A DNA stretch of 64,000 nt from Streptomyces iconiensis (GCF_028657195.3 NZ_JANCPR020000002.1:248001-312000), one strand, 5' to 3'. Shown: positions 18,024 to 29,637, numbered from the stretch's first letter. Numbers and translations are program-made. The notes: generated from the sequence alone by a model not told the origin.

Positions 18024-18078
18024 TTGACGGGCCATACTCGGGGTATCTAGCGTGCAACGCCGTAGTACACGGTTACTA
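18024..18078 (+). promoter_or_regulatory. Promoter and second LacI-like operator for the dehydrogenase gene
   Basis: TTGACG (18024-18029) and TAGCGT (18048-18053) are 18 bp apart, the same architecture as the divergent ABC promoter. Just downstream, TAGTA-N6-TACTA (18063-18078) forms an inverted repeat. Its minus-strand reading TAGTAACCG (18070-18078) is identical to nine bases of the ABC-side operator (17877-17885), giving two facing copies. Confidence 0.55.
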
Positions 18079-18102
18079 TCCGCCGCACTGCCCGGAGGCA
18101 CA

Positions 18103-19131
18103 GTGGAGAAGACTGATCCCGCGAGCGACCGCCCCCGCACCACGTTGGCGATGAGCCCGCAGGTCGTGGACCAGGTCTTCCCGCCCCCCGTACGCGCCCG
18201 GCTGCACGAGGTCGCCGAGGTGAACGCCGGCGGTGTGCTCGACGAGTTCGACAGCCCTGAAGCACACGCCGCGCTCGCAGGTACCGAGGTGCTGCTCACC
18301 TGCTGGGGGTGCCCCTCCGTCGACGCGGAGGTGCTCGACCGGGCTCCCCTGCTGCGCGCCGTCGTGCATGCGGCGGGCACCGTCAAACCGTTCGTCACCG
18401 AGGAGGTTCACGCGCGCGGCATCGCCGTGTCCACGGCCGCCGACGCGAACGCCGTCCCTGTCGCGGAGTTCACGCTCGCCGCCGTCATCCTGGGCGCCAA
18501 ACGCGCGTTCCCGCTCTCACGCAGGATGAGCGCCGAACGCACGGGGCGCGCGGGCCTCGGCAAGCTCCCCGCGATGGGCACCAATGGCATCACGGTCGGT
18601 GTCATCGGCGCCTCCCGCGTGGGGCGCCGCGTGCTGCGCCTGCTCGCCTGCCTCGACGTACGGCTGCTGGTGCACGACCCCTACCTCACCGAGGAGGAGA
18701 CCCTCGCCCTCGGCGCCGTCTCCACCGGGCTCGACGACCTGCTCGTACTGAGTGACGTCGTCACCGTCCACGCCCCCGAACTCCCCGGCACCCGCCGGCT
18801 GCTCGACCGGGAACGCCTTGCCCTGCTGCGTGACGGCGCCCTCCTGGTGAACACCGCGCGGGGCCGCCTTGTCGACGCGGACGCGCTCACCGAGGAACTG
18901 GTCAGCGGACGCATCGACGCGGTACTGGACGTGACCGACCCGGAACCGCTGCCACCCGGCTCCCCGCTCTACGACCTGCCCAACGTCTTCCTGACGCCCC
19001 ACCTGGCGGGCGCACTGGGCAACGAGCTGCCGAGGCTGGGCAGTTCGGCCGTCCAGGAGATCGCCAGGCTCGGCCGGGGAGAGCCCTTGGCGTTCCCGGT
19101 CACGGCACGACAGTGGGAGTACACCGCTTGA
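18103..19131 (+). CDS. D-2-hydroxyacid dehydrogenase family protein
   Basis: A 342-residue NAD(P)-dependent oxidoreductase of the D-2-hydroxyacid (phosphoglycerate) dehydrogenase family. It has the Rossmann loop VGVIGASRVGRRVL (about residue 165), the catalytic Arg in VNTARGRLVD (about 250), the Glu in DPEPLPPGSPLY (about 280) and the catalytic His in LTPHLAGA (about 300). The canonical GxGxxG is GASRVG here. The GTG start at 18103 is preceded by GGAGG. Its promoter shares operator sequence with the divergent ABC operon, and it is followed by the lacI and DUF2264 genes, so it probably reduces or oxidises a sugar acid from the same pathway (inference). Confidence 0.87.
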   Translation: MEKTDPASDRPRTTLAMSPQVVDQVFPPPVRARLHEVAEVNAGGVLDEFDSPEAHAALAGTEVLLTCWGCPSVDAEVLDRAPLLRAVVHAAGTVKPFVTEEVHARGIAVSTAADANAVPVAEFTLAAVILGAKRAFPLSRRMSAERTGRAGLGKLPAMGTNGITVGVIGASRVGRRVLRLLACLDVRLLVHDPYLTEEETLALGAVSTGLDDLLVLSDVVTVHAPELPGTRRLLDRERLALLRDGALLVNTARGRLVDADALTEELVSGRIDAVLDVTDPEPLPPGSPLYDLPNVFLTPHLAGALGNELPRLGSSAVQEIARLGRGEPLAFPVTARQWEYTA

Positions 19132-19221
19132 ACGCCGCACCAGTAGTACATCGCGTGAACGCATCACCAGTAGTGCACCGCGTAAGTGGCGCACCAGTAG
19201 TACACCGCCTGAGCACAGCGC
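19111..19221 (+). repeat. 27-bp tandem repeat after the dehydrogenase gene
   Basis: Three adjacent 27-bp copies start at 19141, 19168 and 19195, each beginning CAGTAGTNCANCGC. A diverged 30-bp copy at 19111-19140 forms the last codons of the dehydrogenase gene. The repeat therefore seems to have grown out of the coding 3' end. No hairpin or promoter function is evident. Confidence 0.85.
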
Positions 19222-19280
19222 AAGTAGCGCGCCCTCTGCGCGCGGCACGGCTGCGGGGAGAGCCGGGACCGCCGACCGTG

Positions 19281-19321
19281 GGGACGGCCGGGACGGCGGG
19301 GACGGCGGGGACGGCGGGGAC
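19281..19321 (+). repeat. 9-bp tandem repeat immediately upstream of the lacI-family gene
   Basis: Four copies of GGGACGGC(C/G) plus a partial fifth run to within 10 bp of the regulator start. The array occupies the leader/ribosome-site zone of that gene, so copy number could affect its translation (inference). Confidence 0.85.
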
Positions 19322-19330
19322 AATGACGAC

Positions 19331-20440
19331 ATGGCGACAGACCGGACGGATGAGGGTGTGGGAATGGGCGAGAGCGGGCGGCCACGCAGGGCCACGGTCC
19401 TCGATGTGGCGAAGGCCGCGGGGGTCTCCTCGGCGACGGTCTCGCGCGTCCTGAACGCCAACTACCCGGTCGCCGAGGCCACTCGGACCCGCGTCCAGAA
19501 GGCCATGGACGAGCTCGGTTACGTGGTCAACGCACACGCACGTGCCCTCGCCGGGGCGACGGGACGGACGGTCGGCATCATCGTCAACGATGTCACCGAC
19601 CCCTTCTACGCGTACATCGCGCGGGGAGTCGAACGCCAGGCCACCCGCGCCGGACGGCTGTGCCTGGTGTGCTCGACCCAGGGCGAACCCGCCAGGGAGC
19701 TCGCCTTCGTCGACATGCTGCACGAACGCCGTGCCGACGCGGTCATCCTGGTGGGCGGCTCCTACGACAACAAGGGGTACGCCACCGAACTCGCCGCGCG
19801 CGCACGCGCGATGGCCCACCAGGACGGGCCGACGCTGGTGCTGTGCGGACGCCCCAGCCTCGGCCCCGACGTGCCCACAGCCGTCGTGGAGTACGACAAC
19901 GAGGGCGGCGGCTTCGCCCTCACCGATCACCTGCTGAGCCAGGAGCACCGCAGGATCCTCTTCCTGGGAGGCCCGCCCGGCCTGTCCACCACCCGCGGCC
20001 GGATCGCCGGGCACCACAGGGCACTGCGGCTGCGGGGCATCGAGCCGGACCCGCTCCTTCAGCAGACCGGCGCCTTCAACCGCCGCTTCGGCTACGAGCG
20101 CACACGCGATCTCCTCAAGGCCGGACGCCCGTCGTTCACCGCCGTCTTCGGCGCCAACGACCACGTCGCCGCCGGGGCCGTGCAGGCCATCGAGGAGGCG
20201 GGACTGCGTATCCCGGGGGACCTGTCGGTCGCCGGCTACGACAACGTGCCGCTCACCCGTGACCTGCGCCCGCAGCTGACGACGGTCCACATACCGCTGG
20301 AGGAAATGGGCGCCGAGGCGGTGCGCCGCGTGCTGCGCGACCCGGACGAGGACAGCAACTCCCCTGCTCCCGGCCGCACCGTCCGGCTCGGTACCCATGT
20401 CGTCGTCCGCGACTCCGTCGCCCCGCCCTCCCGGAGGTAA
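19331..20440 (+). CDS. LacI-family transcriptional regulator
   Basis: A 369-residue repressor-type protein. The N-terminal helix-turn-helix (ATVLDVAKAAGVSSATVSRVLNA, about residues 18-40, shown as ATVLDVAKAAGV and SSATVSRVLNA) is followed by a hinge helix with ARALAGATG. A periplasmic-binding-protein-like effector domain comes next (TVGIIVNDVTDPFYAYIARG; FGANDHVAAGAVQAI; PGDLSVAGYDNVPLTRDLRP). The ATG at 19331 is used; an ATG at 19364 is an alternative. It likely binds the AANCGNTT-type sites between the ABC and dehydrogenase promoters, with a sugar as inducer. The gene lies between the dehydrogenase and DUF2264 genes, with only 9 bp to the latter. Confidence 0.92.
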   Translation: MATDRTDEGVGMGESGRPRRATVLDVAKAAGVSSATVSRVLNANYPVAEATRTRVQKAMDELGYVVNAHARALAGATGRTVGIIVNDVTDPFYAYIARGVERQATRAGRLCLVCSTQGEPARELAFVDMLHERRADAVILVGGSYDNKGYATELAARARAMAHQDGPTLVLCGRPSLGPDVPTAVVEYDNEGGGFALTDHLLSQEHRRILFLGGPPGLSTTRGRIAGHHRALRLRGIEPDPLLQQTGAFNRRFGYERTRDLLKAGRPSFTAVFGANDHVAAGAVQAIEEAGLRIPGDLSVAGYDNVPLTRDLRPQLTTVHIPLEEMGAEAVRRVLRDPDEDSNSPAPGRTVRLGTHVVVRDSVAPPSRR

Positions 20441-20449
20441 CCGCCCGGT

Positions 20450-22372
20450 ATGTCTGCGCCCGCGCCCCATCTGCCTCTCCCGCCGACCGACAGGGTGCGG
20501 GCACCGCGTACCGGCTGGACGCGTGCCCACTGGGAGACCGTCGCCGACCGCCTCCTGGACGGGCTCGTCCCGTACGCCACCCCGGGCTTCGCGCAGTACC
20601 GGCTGCCCGGGCGCGGAAGCTGGTCGGGGGTGGTGCTCGACGGCCTTGAGGGATACGCCCGCTCGTTCCTGCTCGCCGCCTTCCGTATCGCGGGCGCGCG
20701 CGGCGCCCTCGACCCCGCGCTCACGGAGCGTTACGCCGCTGGGCTCGCCGCCGGTACCGACCCCGCCGGTACGGAGGCGTGGCCCCGGATCACCGACTGC
20801 TCGCAGCAGATGGTCGAGGCCGCCGCGATCGCCGTCGCCCTCCATGAGAGCCGCGCCTGGCTGTGGGACAAGCTCGATCCGTCCGTACGGGAAAGAACGG
20901 TCGACTGGCTCTCCGGTTTCCTCGGCGCCCGCGTCTGGGACAACAACTGGCTGCTCTTCCAGGTCGTCACCGAGCAGTTCCTCGCCTCCGTCGGAGCCCC
21001 TTACGAGCAGCGGGACATCGACAACGGGCTGGACAGGATCGAGGACTGGTACCTGTCCGACGGCTGGTACTCGGACGGCGAAGGCCGCAACTTCGACTAC
21101 TACAACGGCTGGGCCCTGCACCTGTACCCGCTGTTCTGGTCCCGGATGGCGCCCGACGGCGGCGGCGAGCGCGCGGCAGTGCACCGCGAGCGGCTCGCCC
21201 TCTTTCTGGAGAGCTACCAGCACTTCTTCGGCGCCGACGGTGCGCCCGTACACCAGGGCAGATCGCTCAGCTACCGGTTCGCCACGCTGGCCCCCGTCTG
21301 GGCGGGCGCGCTGGCTGAGGCCACGCCACTGGAACCCGGCCTCACCCGCAGGCTGGCCTCCGGAGTGCTCCGGCACTTCACGGAACGCGGAGTTCCGGAT
21401 GCCCGCGGGCTGCTGCCGCTGGGCTGGTACGGCCCGTTCCTGCCATCCGTACAGCCCTACTCGGGCCCCGCGTCTCCCTATTGGGCGGCCAAAGGCTTTC
21501 TGGGACTGCTGCTGCCGGAGGACCACCCTGTGTGGACGGCAACCGAGCAGCCGCTGCCCGTGGAACGCGCCGACACCGCGGTCGCACTGCCCGCACCCGG
21601 CTGGCTGCTGCACGGCACCCGGCACGACGGCATCGTCCGGCTCTACAACCACGGCAGCGACCACAACCACCCGGACGATCCCGGCGCCGAGGACGACCCG
21701 CACTACGCGAAGCTCGCCTACTCCACCCGCACGGCGCCCGAGAGTGCCTCGCACGCCTGGGAGTTGTGCGCCGACAACCACCTGGCGCTGCTCTCCAGCG
21801 ACGGCACCGCCTCACGGCGCACCGTCATCCGCCCCCTGCACTCCCCCGCCGGGTCCGCCGCCTCCTGGCACGCGGCACGCGTCCCCGGCGACGAAGCCGA
21901 CTCCAGGATCGAGACCACCACGCTCGCGCACGGGCCGTGGGAGGTCCGTGTCCACCGCCTGGTCCTCTCCCCCGGGGCGACGGCGGCCCGGTTGCGCGAA
22001 GGCGGCCACGCGGTCGCGGGAGAGACACGGCCGGAGGGGGCCCGCGGCGCGGGCTGGGCCACCGTCAGCGGCGCCGACGGGCTCAGCAGCGCCGTCGTCG
22101 GCCTGTACGGATGGGACGACGGCACGCCTTCCGTGCTCAGGAACGCGGCGGCGAACGCGTTCGGCCCGCACTCCGCCGTACCCTGCCTGACCGCCCGCGC
22201 ACCCGACCCCGGCCGCACCCACACGCTGGTGACCCTGGTCGCACTCTCCGGGGACCCGATCCCCGCCCGGGCCCTGCACGAGGCCGCGTCGGCAACCGCC
22301 GAGGCCGACGGGACGGTCACGGTCCACATGCCCGACGGCACCGGACTGCGCGTACCGCCAACCGGTCCGTGA
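20450..22372 (+). CDS. DUF2264 domain-containing protein
   Basis: A 640-residue cytoplasmic protein with no signal peptide. The N-terminal 370 residues match the DUF2264 pattern (LEGYARSFLLAAFRIAG; DNNWLLFQVVTEQFL; DWYLSDGWYSDGEGRNFDYYNGWA; YGPFLPSVQPYSGPASPYWAAKGF). It looks like an alpha/alpha-toroid of the sort used by unsaturated-uronyl hydrolases and similar carbohydrate enzymes. The C-terminal part is beta-rich. The ATG at 20450 follows GGAGGT at a good distance, 9 bp after the lacI stop. Other DUF2264 genes occur in bacterial polysaccharide loci, and the substrate is not established to my knowledge. Context points to intracellular degradation of the imported oligosaccharide. Confidence 0.85.
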   Translation: MSAPAPHLPLPPTDRVRAPRTGWTRAHWETVADRLLDGLVPYATPGFAQYRLPGRGSWSGVVLDGLEGYARSFLLAAFRIAGARGALDPALTERYAAGLAAGTDPAGTEAWPRITDCSQQMVEAAAIAVALHESRAWLWDKLDPSVRERTVDWLSGFLGARVWDNNWLLFQVVTEQFLASVGAPYEQRDIDNGLDRIEDWYLSDGWYSDGEGRNFDYYNGWALHLYPLFWSRMAPDGGGERAAVHRERLALFLESYQHFFGADGAPVHQGRSLSYRFATLAPVWAGALAEATPLEPGLTRRLASGVLRHFTERGVPDARGLLPLGWYGPFLPSVQPYSGPASPYWAAKGFLGLLLPEDHPVWTATEQPLPVERADTAVALPAPGWLLHGTRHDGIVRLYNHGSDHNHPDDPGAEDDPHYAKLAYSTRTAPESASHAWELCADNHLALLSSDGTASRRTVIRPLHSPAGSAASWHAARVPGDEADSRIETTTLAHGPWEVRVHRLVLSPGATAARLREGGHAVAGETRPEGARGAGWATVSGADGLSSAVVGLYGWDDGTPSVLRNAAANAFGPHSAVPCLTARAPDPGRTHTLVTLVALSGDPIPARALHEAASATAEADGTVTVHMPDGTGLRVPPTGP

Positions 22373-22397
22373 ACGAGGGCCTGCGATATGAGAGCTG

Positions 22398-22481
22398 TAA
22401 GCGAACGCCCGTGGATGAACGCCCGTAAGCGAACACCCGTAGATGAACACCCGTAAGCGAAGGCCCATGGACGAACGACCA
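22398..22481 (+). repeat. 28-bp tandem repeat, three copies
   Basis: Three head-to-tail 28-bp units start at 22398, 22426 and 22454, each beginning TAAGCGAA. Each unit is itself made of two related 14-bp halves. They lie in the convergent gap between the DUF2264 gene and nrdJ, just before the terminator. No coding function is seen. Confidence 0.9.
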
Positions 22482-22487
22482 TGACGG

Positions 22488-22522
22488 ACGGAGGGGGCCG
22501 GCCAGTGGCCGACCCCCTCCGT
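22488..22522. terminator. Bidirectional terminator hairpin between DUF2264 gene and nrdJ
   Basis: ACGGAGGGGGCCGGCC pairs with GGCCGACCCCCTCCGT around an AGT loop with one mismatch, giving a very stable stem in a convergent gap. There is no T-tract, as is usual for GC-rich actinobacteria. Confidence 0.8.
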
Positions 22523-22562
22523 TCAGGGACTACCCGTCATCGCGGGAAGCCCGGTCGCACGG

Positions 22563-25457
<2,895 letters not shown>

Positions 25458-25624
25458 TCCGCCTCCCTGTGGGGGCATAACGCCCCAACGTGCCCCGGTT
25501 CTTCCCGGAGAACTGTGCCTGTCTGATGACCCGGGCACACACGTGCCCAGGCCAGGTCTCTCTTGTGTTGCCGGGCCTGTCCGCCCGGCGCTCCGGCCCC
25601 GCACACGGCGGGCGCCGGGACCGC

Positions 25625-26209
25625 TCAGTCGGCCGCGAGGGGTGCGGGGGCCCCGGCGGCCGGGCCTCCCCGTTTGCCGCCCTCGCCGCCACCGGCGGCG
25701 CTCTCCCCGCTGTCGCCGCTCTCCGCGGCCCCCGTTCCGTCCCCCTGGCCCGCTCCCGCGGGGGGATGGGCCTGACGCAGCTCCGCTATGGCCGTCTCGA
25801 AGTCGTCCAGCGATTCGAACGCCTTGTAGACCGAGGCGAAGCGCAGGTAGGCGACGAGGTCGAGGTCCTGGAGCGGACCGAGTATCGCGAGGCCGACGTC
25901 ATGGGTGGACAGCTCGGCGCTTCCGGTGGCCCGGACCGCCTCTTCCACCCGCTGCCCGAGCTGGGCCAGCGCGTCCTCGGTCACCGGGCGGCCCTGGCAC
26001 GCCTTACGGACTCCGGCGATCACCTTGTCCCTGCTGAAGGGCTCGGTGACACCGCTCCGCTTGATGACTGTCAGTGACGCGTTCTCCACGGTCGTGAACC
26101 GGCGGGAGCAGTGCGGGCACTGGCGTCGGCGTCTGATCGCGGCGCCGTCGTCTGCCGTACGGCTGTCGACCACGCGACTGTCGGGGTGCCGGCAGAAGGG
26201 GCAGTGCAT
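25625..26209 (-). CDS. nrdR: Transcriptional repressor NrdR
   Basis: A 194-residue repressor of ribonucleotide reductase genes. It has an N-terminal zinc ribbon with CPFC (Cys3, Cys6) and CPHC (Cys31, Cys34) for DNA binding, then an ATP-cone domain (about residues 45-140) that senses ATP/dATP. The C-terminal 40 residues are a Gly/Ala-rich tail longer than in most bacteria. I chose the ATG at 26209 because MHCPFC is the invariant family start. It precedes nrdJ on the same strand and probably autoregulates through the two boxes at 26340-26385. It is divergent from lexA. Confidence 0.97.
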   Translation of the reverse strand: MHCPFCRHPDSRVVDSRTADDGAAIRRRRQCPHCSRRFTTVENASLTVIKRSGVTEPFSRDKVIAGVRKACQGRPVTEDALAQLGQRVEEAVRATGSAELSTHDVGLAILGPLQDLDLVAYLRFASVYKAFESLDDFETAIAELRQAHPPAGAGQGDGTGAAESGDSGESAAGGGEGGKRGGPAAGAPAPLAAD

Positions 26210-26303
26210 CGTTTTCCACCCTCCCAGGGCCCGCTGAGCCCTCACCGTGCATGACAGATAACGCCTCGTGAACCCCGTCCCAGGAGCCCCTGAAGCAACC
26301 CCC

Positions 26304-26309
26304 AGCATA
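26304..26309 (-). promoter_or_regulatory. Candidate -10 element of the nrdR-nrdJ promoter
   Basis: TATGCT on the minus strand lies about 95 bp upstream of the nrdR ATG and about 30 bp downstream of the proximal NrdR box. The -35 match is poor (around 26327-26332), so the assignment is tentative. Confidence 0.35.
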
Positions 26310-26339
26310 GGTGAAGTCCTCCGGGGATGAGCACCGGGG

Positions 26340-26385
26340 ACCACAACTTGTGGTGGCGTGCGCTCATCAAACCACTAGATCTGGT
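26340..26385 (-). promoter_or_regulatory. Two NrdR boxes 31 bp apart upstream of nrdR-nrdJ
   Basis: ACCACAACTTGTGGT (26340-26354) and ACCACTAGATCTGGT (26371-26385) share the ACCAC...GGT frame, and their starts are exactly 31 bp apart, about three helical turns. Paired, helically phased 15-16 bp palindromes are the known NrdR operator design. Their position upstream of nrdR predicts autorepression of the operon. Confidence 0.85.
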
Positions 26386-26594
26386 ACCGAGATGCCAGGA
26401 GGGTCCGTAAGCGTGTCGCGCACGGCGCGGTTCCAGAGCGTACGCGAAGCGGGGCGGCGGAAGGCTCGTGGGGCACGCCTGCAAGACTGTGCGCGACGGC
26501 GACGGGAGCGGTCTCCCCTGGCGGCCGAAACGGCCGGGGCGCGATCCATACACCCACCGAGCTGGCGAAGTCAGTGGAACTCCGAATTTTCACT

Positions 26595-26608
26595 CGAACG
26601 TGTGTTTG
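26595..26608 (+). promoter_or_regulatory. LexA (SOS) box upstream of lexA
   Basis: CGAACGTGTGTTTG matches the Gram-positive/actinobacterial SOS box CGAAC-N4-GTTCG with one change. It overlaps a candidate -35 (TTGGCG, 26606-26611) that is 18 bp from TACCGT (26630-26635). LexA autorepression is expected. Confidence 0.8.
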
Positions 26609-26671
26609 GCGCAACCTTTCGAAACCAACTACCGTTGTCCAACTAGGGAGAACCGTTCGAGAGGGGCCGAC

Positions 26672-27469
26672 GTGACCACGACCGCAGACAGCGCCACCAT
26701 CACCTCCCAGACCCGCCCGGGGCAGTCAATTGACGAAATCCAGCCGGTGAATGACGCCATGAACACAGAAGCCCAGGAGGGGCAACCGGAGAAGCGCTCC
26801 TTGCCCGGCCGACCTCCTGGTATCAGGGCCGACAGTTCCGGTCTCACGGACCGGCAACGCCGGGTTATCGAGGTGATCAGGGACTCCGTACAGCGGCGTG
26901 GATATCCGCCGTCCATGCGCGAGATCGGCCAAGCCGTAGGACTCTCCAGCACCTCGTCCGTCGCGCACCAGCTCATGGCGCTCGAACGGAAGGGGTTCCT
27001 GCGCCGTGACCCGCACCGGCCCCGTGCCTATGAGGTGCGCGGTTCCGACACCCCCAGCAGCGCCCAGACCGCCGCTGACACGGCCGGGAAGCCGTCGGCC
27101 TCCTATGTCCCGCTCGTCGGCCGTATCGCCGCCGGCGGGCCCATTCTGGCCGAGGAGTCCGTGGAGGACGTCTTTCCGCTGCCGCGCCAACTCGTCGGCG
27201 ACGGCGAACTCTTCGTTCTGAAGGTCATCGGCGATTCGATGATCGAGGCAGCGATCTGCGACGGGGACTGGGTCACCGTCAGGCGCCAGCCCGTGGCCGA
27301 GAATGGCGACATCGTCGCCGCGATGCTCGACGGAGAAGCCACCGTCAAGCGTTTCAAGCGCGAGGACGGACATGTGTGGCTGCTGCCGCACAATGCGTCG
27401 TACCAGCCGATTCCCGGTGATGACGCGACGATTCTCGGAAAGGTCGTCGCCGTACTCCGCCGGGTATGA
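26672..27469 (+). CDS. lexA: LexA repressor (SOS regulator)
   Basis: A 265-residue SOS repressor. An unusually long N-terminal tail (about 50 residues, common in Streptomyces) precedes the winged helix ([27 protein letters not shown]). The C-terminal S24 peptidase domain has the self-cleavage site Ala154-Gly155 in GRIAAGGP, the nucleophile Ser189 in [10 protein letters not shown] and Lys226 in EATVKRF. RecA filaments trigger cleavage after DNA damage; recA itself is at the far end of this window. I chose GTG 26672 because GAGGGG precedes it and [10 protein letters not shown] matches the family start; the in-frame extension to 26468 runs through the promoter. Confidence 0.97.
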   Translation: MTTTADSATITSQTRPGQSIDEIQPVNDAMNTEAQEGQPEKRSLPGRPPGIRADSSGLTDRQRRVIEVIRDSVQRRGYPPSMREIGQAVGLSSTSSVAHQLMALERKGFLRRDPHRPRAYEVRGSDTPSSAQTAADTAGKPSASYVPLVGRIAAGGPILAEESVEDVFPLPRQLVGDGELFVLKVIGDSMIEAAICDGDWVTVRRQPVAENGDIVAAMLDGEATVKRFKREDGHVWLLPHNASYQPIPGDDATILGKVVAVLRRV

Positions 27470-27660
27470 GCAGCGCCTCTCCGATATCCCGGATATCCCT
27501 GGCACCGCCGAAAGCCCCAGAGGCCAAGGCACACGGGCCGTCGGTTTCCTCCGCACCGGAACCGGCGGCCCGCCCTTGTGCGTACGATGCCGTCCGCCGT
27601 ATGTCCGCACGCTGCGGTCATGAGTGACCGCAGCGCCCGCACAGGAAGGCGAACACGGGC

Positions 27661-29637
27661 TCAGGCGCGCTTGGCCGCCTCATCGATGGCCGCCAGGGAA
27701 CGGCGCACCTGATTACGGTCCGTGGTGTACCAGAAGTCGGGCATCGAGGCCCGCAGAAAGCTGCCGTACCGCGCGCGCTCCAGCCTCGGGTCCAGCACGG
27801 CGACCACTCCCCTGTCCCCCGTGGCACGCACCAGTCTGCCGGCGCCCTGCGCCATCAGCAGCGCGGCGTGCGTGGCCGCGACGGCCATGAAGCCGTTGCC
27901 GCCGCGCTCCTCGACCGCCTTCTGCCGTGCGCTCATCAGCGGATCGTCAGGCCGGGGGAAGGGCACCCGGTCCATGACCACCAGCTGACAGTTCGCGCCT
28001 GGCACATCGACGCCCTGCCACAGCGAGAGCGTGCCGAACAGGCAGGTCTCCGCGTCCTCGGCGAAGCGGTGGATCAGCTCGCCCAGCGTCTCCTCGCCCT
28101 GGAGCAGGATGGGGAGGCCCAGCCTGCCGCGCAGCTCCTCAGCCGCCGTCCTGGCGCCCCGCATCGACGAGAAGAGGCCCAGCGTCCGCCCACCGGCTGC
28201 CTGCACCAGCTCAGCCAGCTCGTCCATCATGTCGGCGCGCGAGCTGTCCCGGCCCGGGGGCGAGAGGTGCTTGGCGACGTAGAGGATGCCCTGCTTGCCG
28301 TAGTCGAACGGGGAACCGACGTCGAGGCCCTTCCATGGCGGGGTCTCGGCCGCCTCGCCGTCGTCCCCCATGCCCTCGGGCGCGAGGCCCAGTGAGGCGC
28401 CCACGCCGTTGAAGTCGCCGCCCAGCTTGAGCGTGGCCGAGGTGAGGACCACCGAACGGTCGGCGAACAGCTTCTCGCGCAGCAGGCCGGAGACGGAGAG
28501 CGGGGCGACCCGCAGAGAGGCGCCGTAGCGTTCGTGCCGCTCGTACCAGACGACGTCGAACTCCGAGCCCTCCACGACGCGTTCGGCCACATCGTGCACG
28601 TTCTCGACCGCGGCGTACGCCTGCTTGCGTACCGCGTCCTCGTCCTGCACGGACTTGTCCCGCGTGTTGCCGAGGGCGCTCAGGCAGGTGCGTGCCGCGT
28701 CGCGGAGCGCTGTCAGTGCGTAGCCGAGGTCCTCGGGGACCGTCTCCAGGCGGCCGGGCAGCGCCAGCTCCATGAGCCGTTCGAAGGTTTCGGACGCCGT
28801 CTGGAGCTGGTCGGCCGCCTTCTCGTCGACCAGCTTGGCCGCGCGGCGCACCGCGCGGTTGACGCCGCCGGGGGTCAGCTCGCCCGTGGCGACCCCGGTC
28901 ACACGGGAGACCAGTTCATGGGCCTCGTCGACGATCAGAACCTCGTGGCCCGGCAGCACCGGGGCGCCCTGGATGGCGTCGATGGCCAGCAGCGCGTGGT
29001 TGGTGACGATCACCTCGGCGAGCTTGGCGCGCTCGCGTGCCGCCTCGGCGAAGCACTCGGCGCCGTAGGCGCACTTGCTCGCGCTGAGGCATTCGCGGGA
29101 GGAGACGGAGACCTGGGACCAGGCGCGGTCCGATACTCCCGGTGTGAGGTCGTCGCGGTCGCCCGTCTCTGTCTCGTCCGACCAGTCACGCAGCCTGAGC
29201 AGATCCTTGCCGAGCCGGGAGGTCGGCGCCGCGTTCTCGAACGGGTCGAAGAGCCCGTCCTCCTCTTCCTGCGGCACGCCCTCGTGCAGCCGGTGCAGGC
29301 ACAAGTAGTTCGACCGCCCCTTGAGCATGGCGAACTCGGGCCGGCGGCGCAGCAGCGGGTGCAGCGCGTCGACCGTACGCGGAAGGTCACGCTCGACGAG
29401 CTGGCGCTGGAGCGCGAGCGTGGCCGTGGCGACCACGACGCGCTCGCCGTGCGCGAGGGCGGGGACCAGGTAACCCAGGGACTTGCCTGTGCCTGTTCCC
29501 GCCTGCACGAGGAGGTGGCGGCCGTCCTCGACGGCCTCGGCGACGGCTTCGGCCATGGCTGCCTGGCCAGGGCGCTCCGTGCCTCCGACGGCGGTGACAG
29601 CGGCCTGGAGAAGTTCGGTGAGGGCGGGCTTGCTCAT
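27661..29637 (-). CDS. DinG/XPD-like ATP-dependent DNA helicase
   Basis: A 658-residue superfamily 2 helicase. It has Walker A QAGTGTGKSLGYLVPAL (about residues 40-56), DEAH in LIVDEAHELVSRV and the C-terminal motif QGAGRLVRATGDRGVVAVLDPR. Between motifs I and II are spaced cysteines (Cys at YLCLHRL, RECLSASKCAYGAECF) that could hold a 4Fe-4S cluster as in DinG/XPD proteins. Such enzymes unwind forked or R-loop DNA during repair. The ATG at 29637 gives MSKPALTELL, a typical start. It is convergent with lexA; I saw no SOS box immediately upstream. The siderophore operon ends 103 bp upstream on the same strand. Confidence 0.92.
   Translation of the reverse strand: MSKPALTELLQAAVTAVGGTERPGQAAMAEAVAEAVEDGRHLLVQAGTGTGKSLGYLVPALAHGERVVVATATLALQRQLVERDLPRTVDALHPLLRRRPEFAMLKGRSNYLCLHRLHEGVPQEEEDGLFDPFENAAPTSRLGKDLLRLRDWSDETETGDRDDLTPGVSDRAWSQVSVSSRECLSASKCAYGAECFAEAARERAKLAEVIVTNHALLAIDAIQGAPVLPGHEVLIVDEAHELVSRVTGVATGELTPGGVNRAVRRAAKLVDEKAADQLQTASETFERLMELALPGRLETVPEDLGYALTALRDAARTCLSALGNTRDKSVQDEDAVRKQAYAAVENVHDVAERVVEGSEFDVVWYERHERYGASLRVAPLSVSGLLREKLFADRSVVLTSATLKLGGDFNGVGASLGLAPEGMGDDGEAAETPPWKGLDVGSPFDYGKQGILYVAKHLSPPGRDSSRADMMDELAELVQAAGGRTLGLFSSMRGARTAAEELRGRLGLPILLQGEETLGELIHRFAEDAETCLFGTLSLWQGVDVPGANCQLVVMDRVPFPRPDDPLMSARQKAVEERGGNGFMAVAATHAALLMAQGAGRLVRATGDRGVVAVLDPRLERARYGSFLRASMPDFWYTTDRNQVRRSLAAIDEAAKRA

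Noticed and set aside
19100..21781. 893-codon minus-strand frame across lacI and DUF2264
   Set aside because: High-GC codon bias leaves long antisense frames open. Both plus-strand genes have clear domains and ribosome sites.
19111..22481. Possible CRISPR arrays at the tandem repeats
   Set aside because: Copies are head-to-tail with no spacers, and no cas genes are present; these are minisatellites.
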